Assembly: GCA_026413225.1 (NCBI GenBank)
Contig: CM048553.1
Location: 18,910,501-18,974,500 of the forward strand
Direction: 5' to 3'
DNA: 64,000 nt
From: Otis tarda
Taxonomy: Eukaryota > Chordata > Aves > Otidiformes > Otididae
The position numbers were made by a program, and so were the translations under genes. Of the stretch, positions 26,101 to 41,100 are shown piece by piece (the first letter of the stretch is position 1; the number at the start of each line of letters is the position of its first letter). The notes under the pieces are model-generated. The model saw nothing but the letters and a program-made list of their open reading frames with translations. It was not told the DNA's origin and made no database searches.

Positions 26101-29100
26101 GTGGGAGATCCTGTTGTAGCCCCATACACCTAAGGGGGAAAGTTGGATTACTTAGTTATTCAGGGCCGTTACCTTTACAGGACTCTTTCTTTTCCCCCAA
26201 AATAAATCATCATATTTTCAGGGGAAGCGCAGACCTCACGAACTCACCACTCTGTTTACTGCTGCAGAGACATGTCTGAAGTTGTCGTCTGATTCCAGCA
26301 CTGCTCTGTGCCATGCATGTGGCCAGCATGGGTCGTTACCTACTGCCCCTGTCTCATCAAGGCCTCCAGAGTATGCAAAAGCACACTCGTTACCTTATTT
26401 CCAGCACAGAGCTACCTTGACCCACTTTCTTTCCAGTTTAAAAAGTCCCTCATTTGTGTAAGATTGAAATTGAAAAGATTCACAGTATCTGATCAAGTTC
26501 TGCTGGGATGTATCAACGAGAGGTTGATGTGGAGGGCTGACAGCAGGGCGCTGCGGCTTGCTAGCTCACCAGAGCCCCAAACGCGAGGGTCTGGCGAGCC
26601 TTGAAGGGAAGGTCTGTACAGGTAAAAGCTGATTCTCAAATTACAACATTTTGCTGCTTCTAACATTGCTCACAACTGAGCAGCACTGTTCCATCACAGT
26701 TAACATGATCACAGTTTGAGCATTTCTAAATCCCTGTTGCAGCTTAAAAGTACTCCTTCAAAATTACCAGTGGCACCTTGCAGTGCCCACGGAAGTACAG
26801 AATGAATCCTTGAGCTGCATTCATTTACAGAAGCAACTCCAAACAGCACAGAGGGGTCATCCACTAGCTCAAAAGTAGTATATTCCCAGCAATGTAAATT
26901 TAAGGGGACCTTTTTCTTTCTCAAATGAGATCCCCTGGAGATGCTGTTTCATAATACCAGGCTTTTCTTTGGGGTGTGGTTTCCTAAGTGCTAGTGACAA
27001 CTTAGGATAAACATTAATCATCAGGGTGAGGAAATGACCTGAAGAGACAGCATGCCTACGAACAAGCAAGAGAGAAATCTACAGTCAAAAGCTGGCTTAC
27101 CAAGAAGGAAATGGATCTGGCCTCAAGTGCCTGAAGGTAGCGAGCCAAAAGCATTACCGCCGATACTGCCTGAGACTAGAAGCTGACTCCTAGCACACCA
27201 GAAGGGCAGATTGTACTTATATGAGCACCCCGAGGTGCAGGAGATCAGTCAGGATACTCTCCCAGCTGAGGTGAATGAGTGATGGTACAGAAATCCACAG
27301 GCTGGCTAGGGCATGTACTCCCCGCGCACACAGAGGTTCACGAGGTATAGTTTCTACATCTCATGTGGTATTTTCTTACATACTATCTGAGGATTTTACA
27401 CAGAAAAACTTTACACACAATCACCACATGTCTACAAAGGCTTACAAGGCGGTGCAGCTGCTCCACGGACACCTTGACATCCCTCATATTTCTAAATCAG
27501 GAGGAGTGAAGACACAAACCACAGAATCACAGAATCATAGAATAGTTAGGGTTGGAAGGGACCTTCAAAGGTCATCTAGTCCAAGCCCCCTGCAAGGAGC
27601 AGGGACATCCCCAACTAGATCAGGTTGCTCAGAGCCTCATCCAGCCTGGCCTTGAACATTTCCAGGGACGGGGCATCCACCACCTCTCTGGGCAACCTGT
27701 TCCAGTGTTCTACAACTCGAATCGTAAAAAATTTTTTCCTAATATCCAATCTAAATCTACGTGCCTCTATTTTAAAACCATTACCCCTCGTCCTATCACA
27801 ACAGGCCCTACTGAACAGCCTCTCCCCATCTTTCTTGGAGGCCCCCTTTAGGCACTGGAAGGCCGCTATAAGGCCTCCCCAGAGCCTCCTCTTCTCCAGG
27901 CTGAACAGCCCCAACTCTCTCAGCCTGTCCTCACAGGAGAGGTGCTCCATCTTCGTGGCCCTCCTCTGGACCTTCTCCAGCTGGTCCACGTCCTTCTTAT
28001 GTTGGGGGCTCCAGAACTGGACACAGTACTCCAGGTGGGGTCTCACCAGGGCAGAGCAGAGGGGGAGAATCACCTCCCTCGACCTGCTGGCCACGCTAAA
28101 CCAGTCACAGCCCGCGAGGCATCAGTGAGCAGGCTCACGCTGTCCGCACTCGCTGCTGAGAGCTGATATCAGAACACCAGGGCTCACGGTCACCTCCGGC
28201 CCAGACTTGCTAAGCGGTAGGCGCCTTCCAGTCCCATTATGTGTCAGAGCCCCCAGAATCAGGTCAGGCCAGCTAATGGCGCCGGTTGCCTGTGGATATG
28301 CTGACTCAGTGCCTGAATCCCCATTTCTCTGTATCTTTTTCAGCAAATTCCATGTCTTGTTCCAAGCATCAGTGCAACATCTCGTGGTGTCATGGTACAA
28401 TATATCACCATTTTAGGAACTGCTGCCTTTCTACTAAAATAAAACCAAAACAAATTTAATTTCCTCTATGAGTTTATCATGACCATAAGGCTCCATATTT
28501 AAAGCCAATAAACATTCTTTCCTGTCAGATGACAAAACCAGATCTCATTAACCTTAATTTCCTGGGCTCTGTGTTATTCCAACAAATAGCAGTTTATGGC
28601 AACTACTTGGCAGCACCTTTCAAAGAAACATTTGTGCTACAGGATGTGCAGTGTCTTAGTGGTGACCCAGGTTTTCGTGCAACAGTATGATGATCTTCTC
28701 ATTCTGACACCAGCAGTGATGAGGACAAACAGAGATACTTCACACTTTTTTTTTTAGTGTAACACTATCACACGCTCCACAACACAGCAATTTTTCCCTT
28801 TTACTCATACCTGTGAACTTGCACTTTCACTCAGCCAGGTGTTCGCAGCTTTAGACCAGAGCTGCTGTTTGGGCAGCTCCAAGCCAAGTCCTTGTGTGCA
28901 AAGCCCTGACCTGCCAGCAATACCTTCTGGGGGACATATGGATTTTGATGCTACTAATACATCAGAGACCACCATCTAGCTGTCACCTTGTGCTTCACAG
29001 CTGCAGTGCCCTATGCAGATGCAGCTCACTGTGGTTAGGGCAGCTGGGTTCTCCTCTGCCTGAGGGATCTGGCAAAGTCATTTTCTCTCTCCCTGTCTCA

Positions 29101-32100
29101 GTTTCTGTTAAATTAAGTTGAAGTGCAATGTCTCCCATAAAATGACTGAGGAGCAACTTATGACGCCACATCAGAGAAGGCATTACTGCTATTTCCAATT
29201 TGCATACACACACAACATGCCAAAGTTGAAATGCTGGGCTGAAGAGCCATAACCCCTTCATTGCAAACTGGCATGTGGCTGACAAGCTGCTATGCCTGCC
29301 TGATTCCCTAAACCCAGCAATTACTAAATTCATTATTCTTAAACCTTAAAAAGAGGTCTGCAAAAGCAGAAATACTTGTCCTTTTCTTCCTCCTGCACAT
29401 TGGCTGCCCACTCAGGCCAATCAACTCAAGTGGCAACCCCAGTCTAGACACAGCTGTGAAATTCACCCCAGTTTGGCGATGGCCCCAGACACACGGCACC
29501 TCCTCTAAGTCCCATCACCCAGCAGTGAATCCTGGGCATTAACTTGCAGAACAAGGGCAAATTCGGCGCATCCGCCTTGACTCTATCTTCCCACAAAATG
29601 AATGGCATTTCTGCATATTTAATAATTATTTCTAGGACCAACAAATGAATCAAAATAAAGCAGAAATTCTCTGAAGTGGCTCTTGAGACTGAGAGAAATC
29701 ACTCTTTCTCCTCAAAGTAAGAACAAAGCTAGGAGCGATGCCTTTCACCATCCATTGCCAGACCAGCACTGCCAGGATGTTCCGGGGAGTATGAACATCT
29801 CCTTAGCAGAAACTGATGGATCCTCTTTTAATTTTGATTTCACAGAATCACAAAACTTCCTGCAACCCTTGTATAATTACTGATGAGACACATAATATAG
29901 ATTGATATAACGTTCCATATGAGTGTTTCTGAGCCATACTGAGACAAAAGGAAAGAAACCATTGGGCAGTGGTGGGTGGGGGTTAAAGAGAACAGGACAC
30001 AAGATATAAGATTAGTTTTGAAGGAAAGAAGGTTAGGCCAAGACTGAGTGGCATGTTTACAAATGCCACTTGTTACCTTCTTTTCCTTGTGATGCATTAA
30101 AGTCCCAGGCCTTATGTCTTTAACATGTGTATCATTTCTGGACTGTTCAGCATGACTGTTTGAGTTTACATCCATAAAAGAGCACTTCTGGAAAGCCTAG
30201 GAAATAAATACTGCAGGTTATCAGGAGACCAAGTAGCTGTTTTACAGAAATGTCTGGAGATGACCTACTACAAAGAGAGCATTTGTTTTTAACATTCACA
30301 GTTCAACAGTATTATGTACAAGCTGATGAGATACCAGAGATTTTTAGACTATCAGACTAAGACAAATAGGGCATATCCTCCAATCTGCCAAGACCGCACT
30401 CTAATTCATCACACTGACCCCAATGTCCCCTGCAGCAAGACAAACTTGATTTTTGTTTCTACACCTGGGGAGACGAGGGCACACAGAGGTGCTGCAAACT
30501 ATCCAAACTTAAGCATGAAGCCCATAACAAACTTTGGGCTTGTGATAGTACTTACTTCCTAGTGTTTGGTATCTCCTCAGAATCCCCACCAGATTTATTT
30601 TGGCCTTGACCACACATCACTTAATAACTAAACCTAAGGTCTTATGTGTTAAAACAAACAAATCCCAAAGCTCAGCTCTCTTTACCCCATTACTGTCCCC
30701 AAACACTTCTCCTCTGCTTCCCTTATGCTTTCTCATCTCCATTCCCAGTAAGTATTAGCAGGAGGTTGCTGTTGCCCTGGATAGGACAAGCAGAGAGGAA
30801 AGAGAGATTTTCTTCCCCAGATGTTCTCATCTGGAAGCAATCTATACATTGCCTGCAGAAATGTGAGGAAGAGGTGAGAGCAGCAAGCCTTACACATCCA
30901 ATAAATGAGAGATGGTGGCATCTAGTATCTCTTCCCCATCCCTTGCTGTCCACCCAGCTCCCAGATTTGTCCATCTCACGGCACATCATGCAAGAGCTAT
31001 GTAACTCCACTTCTCCCCACACAAACGGTTATTAAAACTTGGAAATGTGTTTTTGCCACAGCCCTCACTAATGCTCCAGATGGTGACAGTCCACTTCAGA
31101 TTCCTCCTGGTCTGGAAACACCCCAATATATGGGCTTGTGAACCACTGGCCTCCCACTGTGTGTACCCCAGGCCTGGAGTTTTCAGCCCTTTGTCTTGCT
31201 ATTCTCTTTCCATTTCCTTTGGGTTTCTCTATACATCTGGCTCCCAAATCCAGAGGAGCAGAACCATTGCTGCCACCACTGTGCAGTGCTGGCTCCAAGT
31301 GTGCACCACCAGGATTTCTGCAGGACTCTAATGCCATGGTCTGCCATGGGTGAGATGTACAGGCAGGAGGAGTGCTTCCAGGAGTCAAACACACTGTGAC
31401 ATGCAAGAAGATTGTATTCTTATACCATGTATAAGGGAAATTATTTAATTCCTGGCAACTCCCATGAAATTAATAGCCTTGATTACACACTAGAACCAAG
31501 CCTGTTCTTTAAATATTGTACTCCTCATATGTATTGTATTTTATGCAAAATCAGAAAAGTAATAATAATAATGAAAAAAATCCAGTGCAAAAATCAAGGC
31601 ATAGAGTTTCTTCTGGTTTTCCATCACATCCCATTTTATGTGTGTACAGACCAGAGTACCTAAGATGATCTGTAACTATTAGAACAAGTAGTCTCACTCC
31701 TCATAACACACAGTATGGACTTTCCCCAGCTTCCCATTTGTGAGATCCGTGATGTGGTTTTGAGTGAGGCATACCATCTACAAAAGCATCCTCAAAGTCC
31801 TTCAGACTTTAAGTGATGAAGAAGACACTATTTCCCTTGGTAATGTATTTATTTATCACTTTTGCTCCAAAATACCTATAACAGTGCCCAAATACACTTT
31901 GTTCTATAGCAGCTGATATTAGTATGCCTTTTTTTTTGCTAGATTAAAAAGGTACCTCCCATGAAGGTACCTCCACATTGTACTCAAGTCTCTCCTGAAC
32001 CTTCATATTCTTAACAGCCTTTTCAAATAGGGGACACATGGACACTTCAGTCATAGATGCAGCAGCCCAGTGCTGAACTAATTGATCCTGTACAGAGATA

Positions 32101-35100
32101 AAAACACTCCCTGTTGTCACATCTACACCCAAAGCAGACACTAACTTTGTGGCAACACCACTGACCTGGGACCTCCCATCAACTTGCTACCACAACCCCT
32201 GTTGCTTTCCAAGACATGCAGTTGCGGTCTGGCCTATTATTTGTCATTCCTCATGTAGACTTTATATTTCAGTGAATGTATTATGACCATTAAGTGATTG
32301 CTATCATCTCCCTGCTCTCATACTTCACTAGTTTTGATTAAGCTGATTTAAACAGTAAGGATTTTAAATGCATTTCCAGGCCATTGATGAAAATACAGAG
32401 TGGCAGTGGCCTGCAGCTGGTCTCTGTGGGACCTGACTGTAAACACCTGCACCAAAGACAAAGCTTTCAGACCCAAACAGCTTTCAACTGTCCTATGATT
32501 TTTGGGGTTTTTTTGTATACTCCATGGTGCCAGGTTTTAATCAGAATGTTGTATGATGTTTGATCAAATGACTTACAAAAATGTTTACAGGTAGACAGCT
32601 CAGTTTCAGCAGCCAAACCTACTAGGTGAGTAAAAAGTATTGTTTGTTTTGACAGATCTGTGTTCCATTACATTGTGTTTATTAGCATAACTGTTTACAT
32701 CTGTCCTTTAGTTCTTCACTAATTGAATCTTGTACCTGATTTTCCATCGTTCTGCCTATGAGTGATATCACACTAATAAGCCTGTAACTCCTGGGTCAAG
32801 CAGTCTGCACTTTCTAAAAATGTAGCTCGCTCCCTGCTAAGCTACCATGTCTATTTGTCTTCCTTAGCTCCCCTCAGCCCCTCTTTCCAGACCTGAACCT
32901 CCATTTCATTGTCATCAGTCACAAAGCAGTTGGGTTGCTTTCCTGGAGACTGGAGACAATGTGACCGTTTCACTGGTCTCAGTGTTCCTGTCGCACTAGC
33001 AATCAGCACACAAACAGGGGACAAGGGTAAACCACTGCAGGTAAACCTGCAAACCAGTTGTTTGAAGCACTGGTACGTGAGAGGTGAACAGGATGCACCC
33101 ACCACATGTAACAGTTGCTGCTTAATATCCACATCTCCTGCGCTGCAAACATTCCCTGGGCAGCACCAAAATCGACCTTTCTGCAGGTGGACAGCAGGAT
33201 CATCTCATGTCATGACAAGTGCTCTGAAACACCCCAACAACAGAAGTTACAGACAGTTAAGCTGATCCATGTCTCCTTTCCTCATGTGGGCATGGACAAG
33301 GACAGAGGGTGCCCCTGGTAAGCTGGAACTCACTCATGGTGGCTGGAATAGTTGACTTTTACTGCAGCATCGCCATCACTGAACGAAAGCAGCCCATGTG
33401 CTATCAAGTAAATGACCAGCAAGAGAGCACTACTCCTATGGCGCTGGGAGAGTAACGTACCAGTTCACGCAACAGGGAACAGCAAATGTTTCAATGTTCA
33501 AACACTGCAGGAAACATTTGACCATGGAATAGAACAAGAGAGCGCAACCTGCCAGGAGCAGACCCCGTATTCTCTGTTCCCACCAGCATCAACACGAATA
33601 ACGGGCTCTCAGAACCTTGCCAGTCTCGTACTAAGTGAGAAATGCTAGGCCAGGGACAACCACACCTAATGCACACCAATATTTTACTTGTCCCATCTAT
33701 ATGTGTAAGATTTTCCAGTGGTAACCCTTGCATTTTTGACCACTCTCTCAGCTCCAGACCTCTTGAACAAAATTTGGGTGGTGCTTACAAAATGCATACC
33801 ACCCATTGCAATAAAGTGGGACCAGGTGAGACCGGCAGACCTACTTTCCTTCATGCTCTGAGCTAGAAATCGTGCTGAGGCCCGACAAGTGATATTGGGC
33901 ACAGATGTCTTCATATGCAACCCAAAGGACCTACCTGTAATTCTGCCATTATTTTATCTCCTTCCTCTTCCTCTTCATCTTTTGCAGCTGATGCTACAGC
34001 AGGCCCTGTGCTCCGAGACAATGCCTGATCCTCTTTAGGGGCTCTGGATTGTGCTATTTGCCCAGCATCTTCACTGCATTCCTACAACGGGGTGAGAAAG
34101 CACAGACAGACAATACAGTTGGAGACCTCCTGATGCAAAGCAAACACAGAAAATTCAACCCTACTGCAAGGTCCCTCTTCCTTTTTAAGGAGACTGCTTC
34201 TTCATCAGTTCAAAAGCAACCAATATTGCTGATGTGACAGCACGTTCATAGATTAAAAAGCTTCCTAACATGGACTTCCCTCCACTTCCTTCAGGGAAGA
34301 GAACCTAATTTGCAATGTTTCTGTAAAAATGGTCTAAAATCAGAGCTGATCTTCCTATCCGTGTAAGGCGTGCTTTTTTATTTTTGATCTTCTTACCATT
34401 CTAAACAAAAGCAGCCTGCAACTTACCTTCTACATTGCTAGAAGATAAGAGCAGCAAGACGCCTGTAAACAGAACTCATCAAACCTTACTTGTTCATTTG
34501 GCCTTACAGTAGTGTTTCCTGGTAAGCAGTTTCAGTAGCTCTCCAGGACGTAGCTCTGTCTCAACTTATTTTGTGGTTTATAGACCCAGCCCAAGCCTGG
34601 GAATATTTCTCTGTGCCAGTCACTCATCAACAGTCTGATTGCCTAGAGTCTGAATCAGCAAACCTTCACAGCAGCAGCCTCTTTTCTGGCTGCATAGATG
34701 ACATCTCCTGATCTCGTTGTGGTTAGTCCTGAACCTGGCAGGTAACTGCGCCGCGGAGGTGGAGGAGGTGGAGACTTGATCTGTTTGTCAGTATCCTGTT
34801 CTCCATCAGGAACTTCTTCTGCAAGTACACAGAGCAGCACAAAGTGAGCCCAAGTGAAGGAAGGAAAAAAGTATTTACATCCCTGCATCAACTGGAAAGG
34901 AAAAAAATGTCTTAAAAGGTCCTGCTGCTGAATACATATGAACAGAAACAACTTTGGGATTCAAGTGGAAATGCCTTGATCAAAAGCAGACAGTGCTGCA
35001 CTTGCACAGAAAAACCATGTCACTTCACCCAGAAATTCTCAGCAGAGCTTATCCCCCACATCACTGTGTCTGGGTTTCAGCCCTTGGTGTACAAGTGTGA

Positions 35101-38100
35101 CAGCACAGCACACTTCTGCAAATCAATCACTTGTAAAGAAGCATGTAAGGTGCAGGTTCAACTGGGTACCTGGTTACAGATAGTGCTCCTCTAGCCTCTT
35201 TGAAAGTGTGGCCACTGACGTGACTACTAGCAAGACACCAAACTGGGAGGCTTCTTGTCGTTCTCAGCAATTCTGAAGTAACCAGCACACATTTCTGTTC
35301 TGCCTGGGAGGTGCTGCTGGCTCCGGAGAGGAGCTGAAGAGTTTCGTCCATCTTATAGTTGGACAAAACTAGCTAAGTTCACACGAAGGCTGAGAGGGAA
35401 AATGTAAACACTGCTCTGGAGATGCCACCTCTCCAGTTCAATGAGTCCTCTTGCTCCTGAGCAGGGCAGGTGAGCACCAAGGGCAACTGCACTCGCTTCT
35501 CTTCTAAGATAGCGTTAGTTTTCACTTTACTCACTACTGACTATTCCTGGAATGCACAATTTTGCCTTTGAATTATCATATAAGAGCCCTATAAGTGTAT
35601 TTTGCTAACCCACAAAGACTCAAATACTAAATCCAATAGCTGAGCAGAGCCAGCCCTTGCTTTCCAAGGAGAGTCTTCAAAGAGAAGACCAGTTTCTCAA
35701 ACTGGTATTTCCCCACCACAATACTTCCCCATCCAGCTGCTACTTCCCCTTCCCTGCTGTCACTGAATGGCATTTTTTCCAGAAGCACCACAACATTGCT
35801 TGGAATCTGTCCCTGTGTGTTTCTGGTCATAGCCTAAGCATCATACATGACAACAGCCACCACGTTCACATGGCTGTCTACAACATTTGTTTTCAAGAGT
35901 GAGAGGACGACCTTTCTGCAGCAGCTACTCAGTGTTATATAAACAGCTGGAATAAATATAACCTAGAAAGATAAAACCTCCTGCTTTTGGGATTACCCAG
36001 CGGTTTAGGGCTAAGTGTTCCCTCTAGGCAAGTTATTGCATAACTCCCCACTCCCGGGGCTGTGTCAGGCTCCTCTGATGTGCCAGCTGGCCCCTGGGGC
36101 TGGGCAGAGCCCTTGCCTGACCCAGCCTCATCTTTGTTCCCTTCTTAGCTCAAATGTTCTTTGAGAATCCTTAAGCTTAAAGAAATGCTCTGTTCTATTA
36201 TCTCCCTCCCTGCTTATCTGGCACTCATTCACAGGCTTGCAACAAGAGTGAATTTCCAGATGCACTTTACATTAGACTGCTTCTTTGGTCAGTACGCACC
36301 ACTAAGTTTTTTGTGACATCAGATGTACTGCTGCTGTAAAATCAGAGTAATTCTCTAAGATGGTGTTTAGCAGACTATGATGTGGAGTCTGCGCAAATCC
36401 TTACCCCTTTTAAAGGGCTCTACCCATTACCCTCAAACTGGTAGCAGCTCTGACTGCAAGAACACCAAAGTTTTTCTCACTCTTAATAAGAGCAAAGCTG
36501 GATGAGAGACATGGAAGGCACAAAGAGTGATTACTACCAGCTCTTTCACATATGTGAGACATTCACCCATCTCCATCTTCAAAATGGGAAATAAAAAGGA
36601 AAAACACAGGCAAAAGAAATTGTCAGTGAGTGGCAGATGCACAGGCCATCCAAGGCTAATCCCCTCACATCCCTTAACTGGAATTATTAGGGAGAGGTTG
36701 TGATGGGGTTTGCTCACAGCCAATGCAAGAGCACTGGGTAAGAGGTAAAACTTCAAAGCTGGATTTTTATTTTTTTTACTAAACAATTTTATTTCCCCAA
36801 TCTAAATAGGAAGGGAAAAAAACTTTGGAGAAAAAAAAATTAGGAAAAGACTTTATTCTAATACTTTTTTTTTTTGCCCATGGCTGAGTTCTTCTAGCAT
36901 ATTTACAGAGGGAGGAGTAAATGGACAAGTACAATTCACTCAGTTGGAGACTAATGATGATCAAAACTGCTACTGTATGGAACATTCTTTGGTGCCAATG
37001 GGCTCAGCACTTCTGTGAACAAATGGAAGTTGTACATCACCATCCAATTCACTGAACTGAAGCATTCTTCAAAAAACACAGCATTCCAGACTGGAATTAA
37101 TACAAATTTCTCCTAGCACCAAAAAGAAATCCAAAATGTCTTAAAACAATCTCAGAATAATAATGCCTGCCTCAGGCAGACTCTGTAGTCAAATAAGCAA
37201 ATTATCTTTAATGGAAGCTACTAATCACTCAGCACATGCAAAAACCAGGACATTCTCACATATGAAGGCACAAAGAGAGATGAAGGAGCCCAGCTTCTAA
37301 TGTACACTCTAGAGACATTCCCCATACTTTCCACTGAACAATCCTGATAGCAAAGATGAGTTAGAGTCAAGACATTAAAGAAGTATTTACAGAGTCATCT
37401 GCAAAACTGCGTAAAGTGTGTAATTTTACTTTGTTTTGTGCTTTGCAAGGGGGAAAAAAAAAAAAGTGTCTTAATTGGGTTCTGTGTGGAGAATGGCTGA
37501 GACAACATATTCCAGGAACGTGATCTATCTGGCTTCTGCAACAAAGCCAACAGAGAAATTTGCTAATTTATGGCCAAAATGTCTTACGCACTGTATTAGT
37601 AGGTAGGTGGTCTCTCTTTTCTGATGTGGCTCAGTTTTCCAGTCTATAGCAGACTGATATTGAAATTTTCATCTTGAATCATTCAAGAGTTGGGTGGCAT
37701 ATAAGATATTTAATCAGAAATGTTTTGCTGTTTCCTTATTTATGTTACTATTATAGGATTCATTATGCACAACAGAAGGCAAATGTCTCAATCTCATCAA
37801 ATTTCTCCTTAAATCTGCTGGCTACACACTGTGCAAAATTGTATTCTAGAAGTGGATTAGTTAACTATGTGAGTTACAAAACTTCTCTGCTATTGTGTTC
37901 TGCACTTTCTAAGATGTCACAGCTCACTGCACCCATACGGTATTCATTTTCACTGACATTTTCTATTTATGCCACACATTATATGATAGCCAGTAAGCTC
38001 ACTGAACAGTGACAGAATTCTAAAATTATTTTATGAGGTTTTATGAGAATTTATGTTAAACATGTATGTTGTGAAATATCCAAGGAGACAGAACTTGTCA

Positions 38101-41100
38101 GGGCTAAAGGTGCACCCAGAACAAAATGCTGGATCTGAAAACACTCTTCCCAAATTCTCTCTGAGTTTGTGTACACAAGCCCCAGGGGATCATTTTGCAG
38201 CTATTTACAACCTGGGCATGCCAACACCTTGAGTGCAGGATGCAGCTCTGGTGTCCACAGCTCCAGGAGGACACAGTGGAGTTAGACAAGGGCAACTGAA
38301 ACAAGCCTGGGGAGGGAGCAGCTGGCCTAGGTGGAGAGACCAGAAAGGCTGCAAACTTGTGGTCTGGAGCCCACAGGGCAGGCTGAGAAGTCCAGGATAC
38401 GATCAACGTTTAACCACAATTTTATAAAGGGAATGCAGAGCTGTTGTTTCCAAATCGGAGAATATTAGAACTATGGGGAACTCAGTGAAGCCGGTACAAG
38501 ATAATTTTAAAACAGATGAAGGAATGCTCCTTCACGGGATGGGGAGTGAGCTCCTGGAGCTTGCTCTCACAGCAGTGGGGAGTCAAACGGTATAAGCAGG
38601 TACAGAGGAATTACTGGATAAAAGGTCCATAATGAATATGAAAAGGGGGAGACTGAGATATTCCCCCTAATATCGATCAGAGGTGCCAGGTGAGTGCTAG
38701 CACACTGCAGAAAGTGGCTGCCCACTGTGCTGCCCACAGACGTATCTCCTATTGCCTGACTCATGTCTGGCTAATAAGGTAAATCCAGGGTTTGGCTGAG
38801 GCATCTTTGCTCCTTGAACTTTGAAGACATTCAGACACAGATTTGTACATTAAATTGCAAAAGAAATAGGATTGGAAGGACGCCCCATCATGCTGCTAGC
38901 ACAAAGTAGGTCTACCTATGTAATTCCTGAGCAATGATAGTCTAAGCCATTCTCTCCAGCGATGGGGATCTTACATCTTCCTCACTGCCTCATACAGCCT
39001 TCTTCAGTGCCTTGCTTTCCTTATCATTATGAGGTTTTTCCCTAATACCTAACTTGGACCTTCCTGGTTGCAATTGCCAGCTTCTAGTGCCATCCTTCCC
39101 ACACAAAGCAAGTTGGTCTTTTATTTTTTAAGCAGATTTTTTTGTATTCAGAGATTGCTTTGTCCTTCCTCAGCCTTTGCTTCCTCATGCTAAACAAAAC
39201 CATTGCTTTCTCTTTTGTTCCCCAGAGATCACCTTTTTTAGTGGTCATTATCTTCACAGTCCTCTTGACTCCTTCCTATTTGTTCAGTCTTCCTTGAAGT
39301 CCAAAACATCGAGTCTTGTAATTTCTACCTAAGAGCTCACCACTGCTGGGCAGATTCATGTGTCTTGTATATATTCCTGTTCATCTCATTACGATGTTTG
39401 CCTTTTTTGCTACAAGGTTACAGACTGACTCATGTTCAGCTTGAAACTTGGTATACCTATATCACAGCTGTTGAAAGCCAGAATTCTTACTGTGAAAGTT
39501 ATTCTTCTCATTCATTCCTACATATCTATCGACTTCCCTAAGACAACTCAGGTACGTTGCATCACAGGTCATATTCAGACCTCTGAGGGTCTAAAACACT
39601 GGCTGTATTTGTAGCTTAAGATCACTAAGTTAGCAAGGATCATTAAGATCAAATAGTCTGACTTTCCACTTAACATAGGTTCAAGGATTTCTTTAAGTAG
39701 CTCTTGCATCACGCACAGAGCTTGTGCCTGAGCAGCCTTTCAGAAACACACACAATATTGCTTAAAGATCTGAAGTGGTAGAGAATCCCGTATGTTCATA
39801 ATTAAACCTCAGTGATCAGTTACTCCAAATGTTAAAATTTGACAGCTAATTTTTAATGTGGCTTTTTCTAGCTTTAGCTTCCAATTGCTGGAACTTGTCA
39901 GAACATGTTCTGAAAAGTTAAAAGGCCTCCTTACCCTCAGAAACCTCAAGCACGTCTTGATCTTCTTTTGATAACAAATACGTCTACAAAAAGAGCTTTT
40001 TAGATTTCTGATGATAAGATCATTTGTGCTCAAATTCTTTGTGGTTCTTTCAAGAGCTCTCTGTAATGCTAAACTTTTAAGTGCAAAACTGAACACAGTA
40101 TCCCAGATACAGATACAGTATAGTATACAGATACTCTCATCCCTGTCAAAAGAAAGGTGTATTCTTACTCTCCTGCTCATGAGGACTCTTTATCTCCAGA
40201 GGACAAACTCACTCTCTCAGTTGCAATACGGGGAAATTCATATTAATCTGGTTACTCACACTGGCATCTCCAAAATCACTGCATCCTATCCACAGGACCT
40301 CAGGGACATACCTCACAAGTATGATCGAGAACACAGAAATCTAAACTGAAACTATTCTAAAAAGTAGGAAAAATAACCTCTCTTTTCCAGATACGCAATT
40401 CTTTAGCACCATTTACTCCAGCAAACCTTACCTGAGACTTCTAGCTTTTCCACTGCATCCCCTCTAGGCAGGGCTGCTGGCTGGGGAGGCATCTCCAGGT
40501 TAGGAATTGACTTCATTATATTGGCCTGGGCCTCTTCCAAGAGCTTTTCAAATTCCTTTCCATTATAGTGATCGAGGTTTTGTCTTTTCTCTTCCCATTT
40601 CTTTTCAGCTTTCTAGACAAAAAAAAATAAAGCACCTACTTATTTCTCTGATTTCTGTTATGATTGCTTTAAAAAAAAAAAATCCCTGTGTAAACATTAT
40701 AGGTCAATACGGATAGATTCTTTCCATTCTAGTCAGCAGCTAGAGGAAATACATTAACACTAATTATACACTGGTTCTGACTTTCATTGTGCTAGATATG
40801 GCACAAACACACGACAGACTGATAGTGGCCACTGCTCACTAAAGGAACAAAGGCAAAATCTAAGTCTGGGTCACTGCTTATCACACTGGTGCTTAAAGTG
40901 CATGTCTGTAATAAGACATGAGTTCACTTGTGGGTTTTCTCAATATGTTTGTATGAAACCACTAGAACTTCACACTCTTTCACTTTTACCTCTCCACAAT
41001 GAAAGATATGGAGATTTAAAGAGTGAATTAAACCCAGTGATGGAAGTGTTGCCAAAGAATCGTATGTTATTGTTCATAAATACGGTATTCTAAAAAAATA

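Larger units (their letters stand above)
34819..40431 (-). other. KIAA1217: KIAA1217 intron, about 5.6 kb
   Basis: 34819-38220 shows only unremarkable AT-rich sequence with short poly-A/T runs. 38225-40170 is almost entirely old LINE sequence in three pieces. No exon seen, and codon phase is continuous across it. Confidence 0.7.

Noticed and set aside
28811-28910. Possible extra KIAA1217 exon on the minus strand (reads [16 protein letters not shown] before a strong GTATGAG donor)
   Set aside because: With either nearby acceptor the length (95 or 100 nt) would break the phase between the flanking exons, and no family similarity was recognised.
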